A DNA stretch of 64,000 nucleotides, from NCBI RefSeq assembly GCF_001570405.1, contig NZ_BBYM01000014.1, positions 128,756 through 192,755 on the forward strand. The letters run 5' to 3'. Below the pieces are notes generated by a model, which ran no database searches, was not told where the DNA came from, and saw only the letters and a program-made list of their open reading frames with translations. The position numbers and the translations under genes are program-made. Position 1 is the first letter of the stretch. Each line of letters opens with the position of its first letter. This DNA comes from Microtetraspora niveoalba (GTDB lineage: Bacteria; Actinomycetota; Actinomycetes; Streptosporangiales; Streptosporangiaceae). Positions 23,943 through 33,422 of this stretch are shown here, in pieces.

Positions 23943-26753
23943 CTATTCGCAGAGGGCCAAGACGTAGGAGAGCGCCTCCTCCGGGTTCATGTCCAGCGCC
24001 TCGCGGTAGATCCCGTCGAACGCCTGCTCACCGATCAGTGCACGGGAACGGACCTCGCAATGTTCACGGGTCGCGCGCAGTTGATGGGAGCCGAACCGGG
24101 GATAGCCGGAATGCCGCCACATACGGTCGCTGAAGGCGAGGAGGTGCGCCACCCGGGCGCCGTCGCCCGCCATGCTGAGCGCCTGGGCGAGCACATCGAT
24201 GCATCCCGCCATTCCCACGGTGTCGTTGATCCGGTGGCTGAACTCCAGCGAGTCGGTGGCCTGCCTCATCGCCGCCGCCGCCTTCCCCGTGGCGAGACTC
24301 ACCTGACTGCCGATGTAGTCGGCCCACGCGCGGGTCCACCGCTCTCCGCGTCCGTCGGAGATCTCCCGATGCTCCTCCACGACGCGCATCGCCGCCTCCG
24401 GCTCCCCGGCGTGCAACAGGGCGAACGCGTGAGGAAGGAGGAAGACGAGCAGCCGCGTCACCGCTCCCCCGTTCCTCTCGTTGCGGGCGATCGCCTGACC
24501 GGTCAGATCCGCGCCCGCGTGGGGACGGCCGTCCAGCGCGGCGGCCAGGCCCTCGAGGTGAAGGGCGTAGATGTGCGCGACCTGATCGGCCTGTCCGAGT
24601 TCGCGGCATTCCGCCGCCAGCCGCCTGGTGCCGTCCAGATCGCCCTGCCCCGAAGCGATGTGCCCGCAGGCCCACAGCGCCCTGATCCGGTCGGGAGACG
24701 CCTCGCCGTTGAGCCTGAGCGCGCGCTCCAAGTAGTGCCGACCCTCGCGGAGCAACCCGCAGGCCGCCCACCACGGCCACAGGTCAGCGACCAGTTCCAG
24801 TGCCGATCGACGCTCCTCATGCCTGGCCAGGCCGAAGTCCAGCGCCGCCCGCACGTTCGCGTGCTCCAGGAGCATGCGCTCGTACCAGCCGATCTGATCG
24901 GCCCCGAACCACTCGTTCTCGAACCCTCTGGTCAACTCCAGGAAGTGGTCATGGTGCCGTTTGAGCCCGCGCTCCTCCTCACCCAGTTCGCGCAGGCAGC
25001 CGCGGCCGTACTCGCGGATGGTGTCGAGGAGCCGGAATCTCGGCGCGTCGAGTCTCCGGTCGCGGGTCACGACCGACTTGCTCACCAGTCCGGTCAGGGC
25101 CTTCCAGACGACAGGTCGCGGGAGGTGCTCGTCGGCGCACACCGACTCGGCGGAGGCCAGATCGAAGGTCGCCGGGAAAACGGAAAGACGCGCCCACAGC
25201 AGGCGTTCCTCCGCCGAACACAACTGGTGGCTCCAGCCGATCGCCGCGCTGAGCGCCCGATGCCGGGTCAGCGCGGTCCTGCTGCCGCCGAGAATCGCGA
25301 ACCTCTCGTCGATCCGGTCGAGCAGTTGTTCGACCGACAGCACGGGCATCCTGACGGCGGCGAGTTCCAGGGCCAGTGGAATGCCGTCGAGCAGCCGGCA
25401 GAGTCGGGTCACCGCCTCCCGGTTGCCGTCAGTGAGGGCGAAACCGTGATCGGCCTCCCTGGCCCGTTCGGCGAAGAGCGTCACGGCGTCGTCCGACATG
25501 GGGTTCACCGTGAAGATCTGCTCGCCGGGCAGGCCCAGCGGCTCACGGCTCGTCGCCAGAACCCGCAGTTGGGGGACCTCGCGCAGGAGGGACTCCGCGA
25601 GAGCCGCGCAACTGCCGATCAGGTGCTCACAGGTGTCCAGGATCAGCAGAGCCCGCCCGTTCGACAGGTAAGCCCCGAGCTCGGCGACGGGCGAGGAGGT
25701 CGTCCGGCCCGCCATTCCCAACGTCCTGGCGACGGTCTCGGCGACCAGGTCGGGGTCACGCACCGCCGAGAGGTCGATCAGCCAGACGCCTTCGGGAAAC
25801 GAGCCGGCCAGCTCATGTCCCAGCCTGATCGCCAACCTCGTCTTGCCGACTCCTCCCACACCGGTGAGCGTGACCAGCCGCGAGTCGCGCAGGAGCCGGA
25901 TTCCCGTCGCCATCTCCTCGTGCCGTCCGACGAAACTGGTCGCCTCGGCCGGAAGATTGCCCGGAGCGCTCCACGCCCGGATCGGCGCAGGCTCCCGCAT
26001 CTCGTGATCCAGCGACGGATCCGCTTCGAGGATCCGCTGGTGCAGCTCGCGGAGCTCGGCACCGGGCTCCAGTCCCAGTTCCGCCACGAGGTTTCCCCTG
26101 ATTCTGCGGAAGGACTCCAGCGCCTCCGCCCTGCGGCCGGACCGGTGGAGGGCGAGCATCAACAGGGCGCCGACCCGTTCGTTCAACGGATGCCGGCTCG
26201 CCAGCTCGGACAGTTCAGGGATCAGCGAGGCGGCTCGGCCCAGCTGCAGCTCGGCCTCCGCGCATCTCTCGTGCACCATGAGGCGCAGTTGGGTGAGGCG
26301 GTCCGCCTCGACGACGAGATTCCGGCATTCCGGGAAGTCCGCGTACGGCTCGCCACGCCACAGCGCGAGCGCCGTCTTGAAGCACTCGACCGCCTGGCCG
26401 GGGCTGCCGCCGGCGAGCGCGGCATCTCCCGCACCGGCCAGCCGCTCGAACCGCAGCGCGTCGAGCTCGTCGTCCGAGGCGTCCACGGAGTACGCGTCCC
26501 GATGCCCGATGATGCGTTCCTGCCCGAGGACGCGCCGCAGCCGGTACACGTACAGCTGAGTGTTGCGCCGGGCCGAAGGCGGGGGCGCGTCACCCCATAG
26601 GGCGTCGGTCAGCCAGTCGATGGAGACCGGATGCCGCGCCCGTGACAACAGGAGGGCGAGCAGGAGCCGTGGCTTACCCGCGCTCCCGATGTCGACGTTC
26701 GCCCCCGAGCGCCCATTCGACACGGTCAACGGGCCGAAAATACGGAATTCCAC
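23943..26753 (-). CDS. SARP/AfsR-like regulator with BTAD, NTPase and TPR regions
   Basis: 936 residues. Order: OmpR-like winged helix (1-95, IDWLTDALWGDAPPPSARRNTQLYVYRLRR), bacterial transcriptional activator domain (about 95-245), AAA/NB-ARC-type ATPase with Walker A GVGGVGKT (298-305) and ALLILDTCEHL as Walker B, then a long TPR-like helical C-terminus (about 600-936). Large regulators of this kind switch on secondary metabolism or other clusters when their ATPase is engaged. No biosynthetic cluster lies beside it; the nearest genes are the HyuAB operon and the CoA-transferase pair. The start is GTG with GGGG upstream. Confidence 0.9.
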   Translation of the reverse strand: MEFRIFGPLTVSNGRSGANVDIGSAGKPRLLLALLLSRARHPVSIDWLTDALWGDAPPPSARRNTQLYVYRLRRVLGQERIIGHRDAYSVDASDDELDALRFERLAGAGDAALAGGSPGQAVECFKTALALWRGEPYADFPECRNLVVEADRLTQLRLMVHERCAEAELQLGRAASLIPELSELASRHPLNERVGALLMLALHRSGRRAEALESFRRIRGNLVAELGLEPGAELRELHQRILEADPSLDHEMREPAPIRAWSAPGNLPAEATSFVGRHEEMATGIRLLRDSRLVTLTGVGGVGKTRLAIRLGHELAGSFPEGVWLIDLSAVRDPDLVAETVARTLGMAGRTTSSPVAELGAYLSNGRALLILDTCEHLIGSCAALAESLLREVPQLRVLATSREPLGLPGEQIFTVNPMSDDAVTLFAERAREADHGFALTDGNREAVTRLCRLLDGIPLALELAAVRMPVLSVEQLLDRIDERFAILGGSRTALTRHRALSAAIGWSHQLCSAEERLLWARLSVFPATFDLASAESVCADEHLPRPVVWKALTGLVSKSVVTRDRRLDAPRFRLLDTIREYGRGCLRELGEEERGLKRHHDHFLELTRGFENEWFGADQIGWYERMLLEHANVRAALDFGLARHEERRSALELVADLWPWWAACGLLREGRHYLERALRLNGEASPDRIRALWACGHIASGQGDLDGTRRLAAECRELGQADQVAHIYALHLEGLAAALDGRPHAGADLTGQAIARNERNGGAVTRLLVFLLPHAFALLHAGEPEAAMRVVEEHREISDGRGERWTRAWADYIGSQVSLATGKAAAAMRQATDSLEFSHRINDTVGMAGCIDVLAQALSMAGDGARVAHLLAFSDRMWRHSGYPRFGSHQLRATREHCEVRSRALIGEQAFDGIYREALDMNPEEALSYVLALCE

Positions 26754-26987
26754 TCACGCCCCACGTCCGCAAAGTCCGATATTTCTCCATCTTTCGGTGT
26801 AAATAGGGGTTGTCAAGATCACCGCATCGCGTCGGTATCGACCCGTGACCGTATCGCCGCTGCGCGCGACCGCCGGATCCTCGCCCGGAGGGCTCGACGC
26901 CCGGGCGCCGCACCAGGCGATATACGCGCCGTATACCGACATGCCGGATCCTTGCCCCGCACGTATTCCACCATCACTGGGGGCACA

Positions 26988-27461
26988 GTGAAACGACCTC
27001 TGCGCGCCGCGCTCGTGGCGGGGCTCACACTCGCGGCGCTCGCCGCCCCGTCGGCCGCGTCGGCGACGGCATCGGCTCAGCGGGGAATCGATGTCAAGAC
27101 GTACAGGATCTCCTACCTGCAGTATCCCGAGACCGGGAAGGCCAGGGCGCAGCTGCGGAACATCACGGTGACCTGGCGCAGGGACCGCACCGAGAAGCGA
27201 ACATGGGTCACCGTCTCCGCGCAGCTCCGCGACTCCGGACCCGGCGACGGGCACTGCGCCCGGATGATGCTGGCGACGGAGATCAGCATGTTCGAGCCCA
27301 TCAAAAGCACCGAGACCAAGGAATGCAACGGAGTCTGGCGGACGAAGATCCTCGCCATGGAGCCCGGCTCCGACGGGGTGGTCATGCTTACCGTCTACAC
27401 GGCTCCCAACGTGAACAGCAGGACCTACAAGCAACTGACGAATCCCTGGCGGGGGTGGTAG
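26988..27461 (+). CDS. Small secreted protein of unknown function
   Basis: 157 residues with a Sec signal peptide (about 1-30, VKRPLRAALVAGLTLAALAA, small residues at the cleavage site). The mature part has two Cys (DGHCARMM and TKECNGVW) that could form a disulfide, and is basic and beta-rich. No family recognised. The GTG start follows CTGGGGGCACA; an ATG 36 bases upstream is possible but would put non-signal residues first. It is divergent from the AfsR-like gene and converges on hyuB over a strong terminator. Confidence 0.65.
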   Translation: MKRPLRAALVAGLTLAALAAPSAASATASAQRGIDVKTYRISYLQYPETGKARAQLRNITVTWRRDRTEKRTWVTVSAQLRDSGPGDGHCARMMLATEISMFEPIKSTETKECNGVWRTKILAMEPGSDGVVMLTVYTAPNVNSRTYKQLTNPWRGW

Positions 27462-27466
27462 GTCAC

Positions 27467-27508
27467 CGGGGGTGCCGGTCCCGCTCGCGCGGGTGCGGCA
27501 CCCCCGGC
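27467..27508. terminator. Strong bidirectional hairpin
   Basis: Outer arms CCGGGGGTGCCG (27467-27478) and CGGCACCCCCGG (27497-27508) are perfectly complementary; an inner stem CCCGC / GCGGG continues it. It lies five bases after the secreted-protein stop and just beyond the hyuB stop, so it probably ends both transcripts. Confidence 0.75.
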
Positions 27509-27514
27509 GCCGGA

Positions 27515-29359
27515 TCAGACGGTGTCGACCTCGGCGTACGGGAGGCCGCCGGCGAGAGTGGGGTACCCGGGGCCGCGGTCGAAGAAGGGGGACCCCTCCG
27601 GCACGGCGGCCCGGAGGGACTCCCGCAGCTCCGCCGTCCGCTCGTGGTCGGCGCGCAGGCCGTCGCGGGGGCCGTCCAGGACGACGCCGTAGTCCTCCCG
27701 CGCGGCCTCCGGCGAGACCTTGCCGTCGCGGACGTCGGCGGCGACCGCCTCGGGGTCGCGATCGTACGGCGAGCCCCACCCGCCGCCGCCCGTGGTGCGC
27801 ACCCGGACGATCTCGCCGGCGCGCACCGGGAAGTCGTCGACCAGGCCCTCCATCTCCCGGTCGTTCACGGTGACGACGAACGGCCGGCCCGCCCGGCCCC
27901 CGTTGACGCCCCAGCAGGACAGGATCGACCGGTCGGCGATCGACATGAAGGACGCGTCGCGCAGCATCCGGATGTGCTTGTCGTAGCCGAGGCCGCCGCG
28001 GTACTCGCCCGGGCCGCCGCTGTCGACCGCCAGCCCGAGCCGCTCCACCCGGAACGGCCAGCGGGCCTCGGCGAACTCCACGGGGATGTTGCGCGAGTCG
28101 GGGACGACGTGGATGGTGTCCTCGCCGTCGGCGTACCAGCGGCCGCCGGAGCCGCCGCCGAGGACCTCCCGCATGAGGTACGGACCGTCGTCGGAGTCGC
28201 CGTACACGCCGGTGTACCTGATGGTCTCCTGGTCGGCGGGCATCCGGCCGCCGGTCGCCTTGGCCAGCACGCCCGCGAGCACCCCGAGCAGGCGCAGGAT
28301 CACGAACGTCCGGGCGTTCGTCGGCGCGGGGAAGATCGGGGTGAGCAGGGTGCCCTTCTCCGGGAAGACCATCCTGATCAACGGGACGACGCCCTCGTTG
28401 ACGTCGAGCTCCGCCATCCGTTCGGGGGTGTCGGCGAGGTTGCGCAGGATCGGCGCGAGCCACTTCTTGAGGAAGACGCCGTCCGCGTAGTCGCCCGCAT
28501 GGTTGATCGGCCCCTTGGCCTGCGGCGACGTGCCGGTGAAGTCGATCGTCAGCGGGACCTCGGCGGCGTGGTCGACGGTCAGGGTGATGCGCTGCGTGTG
28601 CAGCCGGGGCTCGTCCACGCCGTCGTGCTCGGCGTAGTCCTCCCAGACGTGGACGCCTTCGGGGATCTTCGTCAGCAGCTCGCGCCGGAACGTCTCGGTC
28701 GTCTTGGTGATGATCGCGTCGAAGCACGCTTCGACGGCGGTCCGGCCGTACCGGTCGAACAGCTCCCCGAGCCTGCGCGCGCCCATGAGGCAGGCGGAGC
28801 ACTCGGCGTCGAGGTCGCCGGCGAGGGAGTCGGGCATGCGCGAGTTGCGCGTCATGATCGTCAACGCCGCGCGGTTGGGCACGCCCCGGTCCCACAGCTT
28901 GATCGGCGGGACCATCAGGCCCTCCTCGAAGGCGCTGCGCGCGTGCGAGGGCATCGAGCCGGGGACGGCGCCGCCGATGTCGTCGTGGTGGCCGAACGCC
29001 TGCACGAAGGCCACCACCTCGCCCCCGTGGAACACCGGGACGGTCACGCACAGGTCCGGGAGGTGCCCGATCCCGCCTTCGGAGAGGTAGACGTCGTTGT
29101 GGAAGAACACGTCGCCGGGCTTCATCGTCTCCAGAGGGAAGTCCCGGACGATGGGCTGGACCAGCGCCGAGTACGACCGGCCGGTCAGCTTGCGGAGCCG
29201 TACGTCGTGGATGCCGGCGCGGAAGTCGTGCGCGTCGCGGATCATCGGCGAGCGGGCGGTCCGCGCGATGGCGGTCTCGACCTCCTTCTCGACCGAGGCG
29301 AGGGTCCCCTCCACGATCTCCACGAGGACCGGGTCCGCCAGGGGTGCCGAGGGGGTCAT
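27515..29359 (-). CDS. hyuB: Hydantoinase B / oxoprolinase beta subunit
   Basis: 614 residues of the HyuB family. Landmarks: VFFHNDVYLSEGGIGHLPDLCVTVPVF (metal-binding region), QAFGHHDDIGGAVPGSMPSHA, and PLTIDFTGTSPQAKGPINHA. With HyuA it forms ATP-dependent enzymes that open N-methylhydantoin, 5-oxoproline or related rings, or acetophenone-type carboxylases. An ATG at 29383 overlaps the hyuA stop, but AGAGGAG lies eight bases before the ATG at 29359, which I prefer. Second gene of the operon. Confidence 0.92.
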   Translation of the reverse strand: MTPSAPLADPVLVEIVEGTLASVEKEVETAIARTARSPMIRDAHDFRAGIHDVRLRKLTGRSYSALVQPIVRDFPLETMKPGDVFFHNDVYLSEGGIGHLPDLCVTVPVFHGGEVVAFVQAFGHHDDIGGAVPGSMPSHARSAFEEGLMVPPIKLWDRGVPNRAALTIMTRNSRMPDSLAGDLDAECSACLMGARRLGELFDRYGRTAVEACFDAIITKTTETFRRELLTKIPEGVHVWEDYAEHDGVDEPRLHTQRITLTVDHAAEVPLTIDFTGTSPQAKGPINHAGDYADGVFLKKWLAPILRNLADTPERMAELDVNEGVVPLIRMVFPEKGTLLTPIFPAPTNARTFVILRLLGVLAGVLAKATGGRMPADQETIRYTGVYGDSDDGPYLMREVLGGGSGGRWYADGEDTIHVVPDSRNIPVEFAEARWPFRVERLGLAVDSGGPGEYRGGLGYDKHIRMLRDASFMSIADRSILSCWGVNGGRAGRPFVVTVNDREMEGLVDDFPVRAGEIVRVRTTGGGGWGSPYDRDPEAVAADVRDGKVSPEAAREDYGVVLDGPRDGLRADHERTAELRESLRAAVPEGSPFFDRGPGYPTLAGGLPYAEVDTV

Positions 29360-29379
29360 CGGTTCGCTCCTCTGCTCGT

Positions 29380-31452
29380 TCATCGGTCGCTCACCACGAC
29401 CAGGTTTCCGTGGTCGTCCACGGTGGCGGTGAAGCCCGGGTGGACGGGCAGGGTGGAGCCGTACTCCTCGACGACGGCCGGGCCCCTGACCACCGCCCCC
29501 GCGCCGAGGTCCGCCCGGCGGTAGATCACGGTGCGCCCCCACCGCTCGTAGAAGACCTCGCGGGTCGCGACCGGGCTCGCCTCGCCCACCTGCTCCGGTA
29601 CGCGGGCGACGGACGGGCGGGTGATCGGGCCGATGCCGGATACGCGCAGGTTGACCCATTCGACGGCGTGCCGGGGGTCGTCGCGGTAGCCGTACCCGTA
29701 GAGCTTCTCGTGCTCGGAGTGGAAGCGCTCGACCACGCCGGCGCACCAGGCGTCGTCGATCGCGCCCCCGGGAGCGGGCACCCGGACCTCGTACGCCTGG
29801 CCGTAGTAGCGGAGGTCGGCGCTGCGGGCGTACACGTGCTCGGCGAACCCCTCGCGGTCGAGCGCGTCCGCCGCCTGGGCCTCCAGCTCGGCGTAGATCC
29901 CGGCCAGCGCGTCCGGCGCGGGCGAGCGGGAGACGTGGGTGCGGACGTAGTCGTTCTTGACGTCCACGGTGAGCAGCCCGAACGCGGAGACGTTGCCCGG
30001 GTTGGGCGGCACGATCGCGGCGGGCAGGCCGAGGATGTCGATCAGGCGGCAGGCCAGCAGCGGGCCGGATCCGCCGAACGCCACCATCGGGAAGTCGCGC
30101 ACGTCGAGCCCGCGCTTGACGGTGATCTGCCTGATCGCGTTGGACTGGTTGAAGGCGCTGATCTCCAGGATGCCGGTGGCGCAGCGTTCCGGGGTCAGCC
30201 CGAGCTTGCCGGCCAGGGCCTCGATGCCCGCCTTCGCGGCCGCCAGGTCGAGGGGGATCTCACCGCCGAGCAGGTGCGGCGGCACCCGGCCGAGGAAGAC
30301 GTGGGCGTCGGTGACGGTCACCTCGGTGCCGCCCCTGCCGTAGCAGAGCGGCCCGGGGTCGGCTCCCGCGGATCTCGGGCCGACTTTCAGCGTCCCCTCC
30401 GGGGAGATCCAGGCGATCGACCCGCCGCCCGCGCCCACGGTGACGATGTCGATCATCGGGATCTTGCAGGGGTAGCGGCCGATGCTGCCTTCGGTCGTCA
30501 GCGACGGCTCGCCCTCGACCACCACGGCGACGTCGGTGGAGGTGCCGCCGCCGTCCAGGGTGATCACGCTCGGGCGGCCCGCCGTACCGGCGATCAGGGC
30601 GGCGCCGAGCGCGCCCGCCGCGGGTCCGGACAGGACCGTGGTGATGGGCTGGTGCACGACCTCGGCGGCCGACAACACGCCGCCGTTGCTCTTCATGATC
30701 GAGAACTGCCGGCCGAGCCGGTCGGACAGGTTCTGGATGTAGCGGCGCATGACCGGTTTGACCGCGGCGTCGACCAGCGTGGTCACCGATCGCTCGTACT
30801 CCCGGTACTCGCGGAGGACCTCGCTCGACAGGGACACGACCGCCTCGGGGTGCTCCCGCTCCAGCACCTCCCGCATCCGCAGCTCGTGGTCGGGGTTGGC
30901 GTACGAGTGGAGGAAGCAGACGCCGATCGCGGTGACGCCCCGGTCCCGGAACCAGCGGGCGGCCGCGGCCGCCTCGTCCTCGTCGAACGGCCGGACCTCC
31001 CGGCCCAGGTGGTCGAGCCGCCCGCCCACCGTCCTGACCCGGTGTACGGGGACGATCCGGGGCGGCTTCACCCAGAAGTAGGAGTTGCCGTACCCGTCGG
31101 GCACGCTCTGCCGCGCGATCTCCAGCAAGAACTCGAAGCCCTCGGTGGTCACGAAGCCCAGGTGGGCCGTGCCGTCGGCACGGTCCTCCAGGAGCTGGTT
31201 GGTCGCCACCGTCGTGCCGTGGACGATGCCGGACACGCCGTCCAGCGCCGGGGCGGGTCCTCCCTCCGGCTCCTCTCCGGGCGCGGCGGCGTGCAGTTCC
31301 AGCACCTTGTGCACGCCTGCCATGAAGCCGTCGGCCGGGTTGGCGGGAGTCGATGGAGTCTTGGTCGTAACGATCTTGCCGGTGTGCTCGTCGACCAGGA
31401 CCACGTCGGTGAACGTGCCTCCGGTGTCGACCCCGATGCGGACGCTAGGCAT
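29380..31452 (-). CDS. hyuA: Hydantoinase A / oxoprolinase alpha subunit (ATP-binding)
   Basis: 690 residues. The N-terminus VRIGVDTGGTFTDVVLVDE is the phosphate loop of the ASKHA fold; VITLDGGGTSTDVAVV, VGAGGGSIAW and VAFGGSGPLLACR are the other nucleotide- and domain-closing motifs of HyuA. The ATPase activates the ring carbonyl for opening in the HyuB subunit. The stop overlaps an upstream hyuB ATG. Substrate could be hydantoin, 5-oxoproline or another cyclic amide; there is no adjacent permease or amidase to decide. Confidence 0.92.
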   Translation of the reverse strand: MPSVRIGVDTGGTFTDVVLVDEHTGKIVTTKTPSTPANPADGFMAGVHKVLELHAAAPGEEPEGGPAPALDGVSGIVHGTTVATNQLLEDRADGTAHLGFVTTEGFEFLLEIARQSVPDGYGNSYFWVKPPRIVPVHRVRTVGGRLDHLGREVRPFDEDEAAAAARWFRDRGVTAIGVCFLHSYANPDHELRMREVLEREHPEAVVSLSSEVLREYREYERSVTTLVDAAVKPVMRRYIQNLSDRLGRQFSIMKSNGGVLSAAEVVHQPITTVLSGPAAGALGAALIAGTAGRPSVITLDGGGTSTDVAVVVEGEPSLTTEGSIGRYPCKIPMIDIVTVGAGGGSIAWISPEGTLKVGPRSAGADPGPLCYGRGGTEVTVTDAHVFLGRVPPHLLGGEIPLDLAAAKAGIEALAGKLGLTPERCATGILEISAFNQSNAIRQITVKRGLDVRDFPMVAFGGSGPLLACRLIDILGLPAAIVPPNPGNVSAFGLLTVDVKNDYVRTHVSRSPAPDALAGIYAELEAQAADALDREGFAEHVYARSADLRYYGQAYEVRVPAPGGAIDDAWCAGVVERFHSEHEKLYGYGYRDDPRHAVEWVNLRVSGIGPITRPSVARVPEQVGEASPVATREVFYERWGRTVIYRRADLGAGAVVRGPAVVEEYGSTLPVHPGFTATVDDHGNLVVVSDR

Positions 31453-31652
31453 GTTCCAGTGTCTACAGACCCGCGCGGGCGGCGGGAACCGGCGCACTCT
31501 GCCGAAGAATCGGCGAATCCTCGTCACAGGCTGCCGCACCCGCCCGGCCCACCCGGGACGGCCTGGGGCGTCTTGAGGAACGGCCCCGAGGCGATCCGGC
31601 GGTCAGGAGCCGGATCGGGCCAGGGCCGACCTGTCCCGGAATGGCCCCGGAT

Positions 31653-31672
31653 CGGCCCCGGGGCGGGGGCCG
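31653..31672. terminator. Terminator-like hairpin after the small membrane protein gene
   Basis: CGGCCCC (31653-31659), 6-base loop, GGGGCCG (31666-31672). It lies 22 bases beyond the stop of the membrane-protein gene on the minus strand. There is no U-tract. Confidence 0.4.
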
Positions 31673-31694
31673 GGGAACAGGTTCCGGGCGGGTG

Positions 31695-32117
31695 TCAGGA
31701 GCGCGTCTGGGGCGGGCGCGGCCAGCGGGTCACGGCCTTGCCTCCGGGAGCCCGTCCCATGATCTCCTCGATGTGCTGCGGCCCGACGTACGACGCCATC
31801 CGCATGGCGCGGTCGTTGACCCGGCGCAGCTCGGCCTCGACCTTCGCCTTCCCCGACTGGCCGCTCTGGACCCCGAAGTACGCGCCGGTGAGCGTTCCCA
31901 CGACTCCGGCGAGCCCGGCGAAGAGGGTGCTCGCCTGGCCCGTGCTCACCACGGCGACGCTGAAGCCGACCAGGGTGACGACGAGGCCGGTGAGGACCAC
32001 GTAGAAGCCGTAACGCCAGCGGGCGGCGTCCGCCTCGGCCGCGGCCGTGTCGTCGGCGATCATCATCGCCTCCAGCGGGCTCGGCGTCGTCTCCGGTTGC
32101 TCCTCCGGCGTGGTCAT
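31695..32117 (-). CDS. Small membrane protein, two transmembrane segments
   Basis: 140 residues. Two hydrophobic helices are evident (YGFYVVLTGLVVTLVGFSVAVV and LFAGLAGVVGTLTGAYFGVQSG) with a charged tail (KAKVEAELRRVNDRAMRMASY). No family is recognised with confidence. AGGAGG six bases before the ATG at 32117 fixes the start, although the frame is open to 32246. Divergent from the lipoprotein gene. Confidence 0.7.
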   Translation of the reverse strand: MTTPEEQPETTPSPLEAMMIADDTAAAEADAARWRYGFYVVLTGLVVTLVGFSVAVVSTGQASTLFAGLAGVVGTLTGAYFGVQSGQSGKAKVEAELRRVNDRAMRMASYVGPQHIEEIMGRAPGGKAVTRWPRPPQTRS

Positions 32118-32401
32118 CCGCACCTCCTGCGATTCCAATGAAGAGGAATGTCCCATGTTGTAGGCGATCACGCCAACAGCACTGCCCCTCCACATGGCGG
32201 TTATCTCGTCCGGGTCGTCCCCGTTGATCATCACCTCTAGGATCACGCGTACGGACCGGAGACGGGACCTCTCGGGGCATCAGGGGACGTCCCGCGACAT
32301 CGTGGAGCATCGCACGGCGGCGCCCCCGGGCGGCTTCCGGACGGCTTTCAGAGGTGGACGCGCTCGCGCACGGGCGCGCGGGCCAGGAGGAAGGCGGACG
32401 G

Positions 32402-33301
32402 ATGGACCGCGATCGGGCGAGGCGTCCCTTGGGCCTTCCGCGGAGCGGCCTCCCCGGCGCGACGCCGCTCCCGGCGGCGCTGCTCGCCGCGGCGCTCGTC
32501 CTCGCCGGATGCGCGGGCACGACGGATCCAGCGGGAACGGGCGCCGCCGGACGCGCGGCGAGCGCCGGCGTGCCGCGTCCATCGGACACGGGCGGCACTG
32601 GTGGCACGGACGGCACGGGTGGCACGGGCGGTCGCACGCCGGGGGGCCCGGCCCCGAGCGGTACGGCGGACGCCGCGGCCACCCCGGCCCGGCCCGTTCC
32701 CACCGCCGAGCCGACCGGCGGCTCGCTCAAACTGTCCCCGTCCCGGGGAGGAGGGGCCGACTACGACCCGATGCCCTCTCCCGAGGCCCTCGCCGACAGG
32801 TCGTCCATCGTGGCCGGAGGCGTCGTGGACGGGTGGCAAGAGGGGCCGACGCTCGGCGTCCTTCCGGGCGACCCGCCAGTCCCCTTCGTCCTGATGAGGG
32901 TGCGCATCACCCACCCGCTGAAAGGTGTGCGGACGACTCCGTCACTCCGGGGCGGCATGATGTTCATCGAGTTCGACCGGGCATACGAGGAGCCGGTCAG
33001 CCGCTTCGCGAAGCGCATCCCGGCGGGAACCCGGGTGCTCGTGTTCGGCGGGGAGAGGCCGCCGTACAACATGGGGATCCGCTCGCCCGGCGACCCCCTG
33101 CCCGAGGGCGCGAAGATCATGGGGGCCCACCCGCAGGGCCTCGTCCTGGAGGATCCCGGGCTCGTGCGGCGGGGAGCCGAACGGACCCTCGTCGGCGGCC
33201 GTGAGCCGCTGACGGCGGGCGGGAGCAGGTCGGCCTGGCTCGAACCCCGGACGATGGACGAGATGATCGACCGGCTCAGGCGGCATGGCTTCTCCGAGTG
33301 A
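32402..33301 (+). CDS. Putative lipoprotein
   Basis: 299 residues. A basic N-terminus and hydrophobic stretch end in the lipobox LVLAGC, so the mature protein is probably lipid-anchored outside the membrane. A Gly/Thr-rich linker (TGGTGGTDGTGGTGG) follows, then a folded part with SSIVAGGVVDGW and RVRITHPLKGVR, which looks like a small beta domain. AAGGCGG is six bases before the ATG. It precedes thymidine kinase in the same direction but has no evident link. Function unknown. Confidence 0.75.
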   Translation: MDRDRARRPLGLPRSGLPGATPLPAALLAAALVLAGCAGTTDPAGTGAAGRAASAGVPRPSDTGGTGGTDGTGGTGGRTPGGPAPSGTADAAATPARPVPTAEPTGGSLKLSPSRGGGADYDPMPSPEALADRSSIVAGGVVDGWQEGPTLGVLPGDPPVPFVLMRVRITHPLKGVRTTPSLRGGMMFIEFDRAYEEPVSRFAKRIPAGTRVLVFGGERPPYNMGIRSPGDPLPEGAKIMGAHPQGLVLEDPGLVRRGAERTLVGGREPLTAGGSRSAWLEPRTMDEMIDRLRRHGFSE

Positions 33302-33408
33302 CCGGGCCGCGGAAAGCACGTTCGCGAAAGCCCCCTCGCCGAAGCGCCGCCCGGAACGCGGTGGCACGGGCGCGACGGCGGCGCCCCCGACCGGCGGATC
33401 GTTACCAG

Positions 33409-33414
33409 TAAGCT
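33409..33414 (+). promoter_or_regulatory. -10 box, leaderless promoter for tdk
   Basis: TAAGCT followed by eight bases and the GTG at 33423. There is no ribosome site between them. Confidence 0.45.
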
Positions 33415-33422
33415 GACGCCCC

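Noticed and set aside
23205..26600. Open frame of over 1,100 codons on the plus strand
   Set aside because: It is antisense to the AfsR-like regulator and CoA-transferase, whose domains are clear; the translation is low-complexity and matches no family. Long antisense frames are usual at this GC content.
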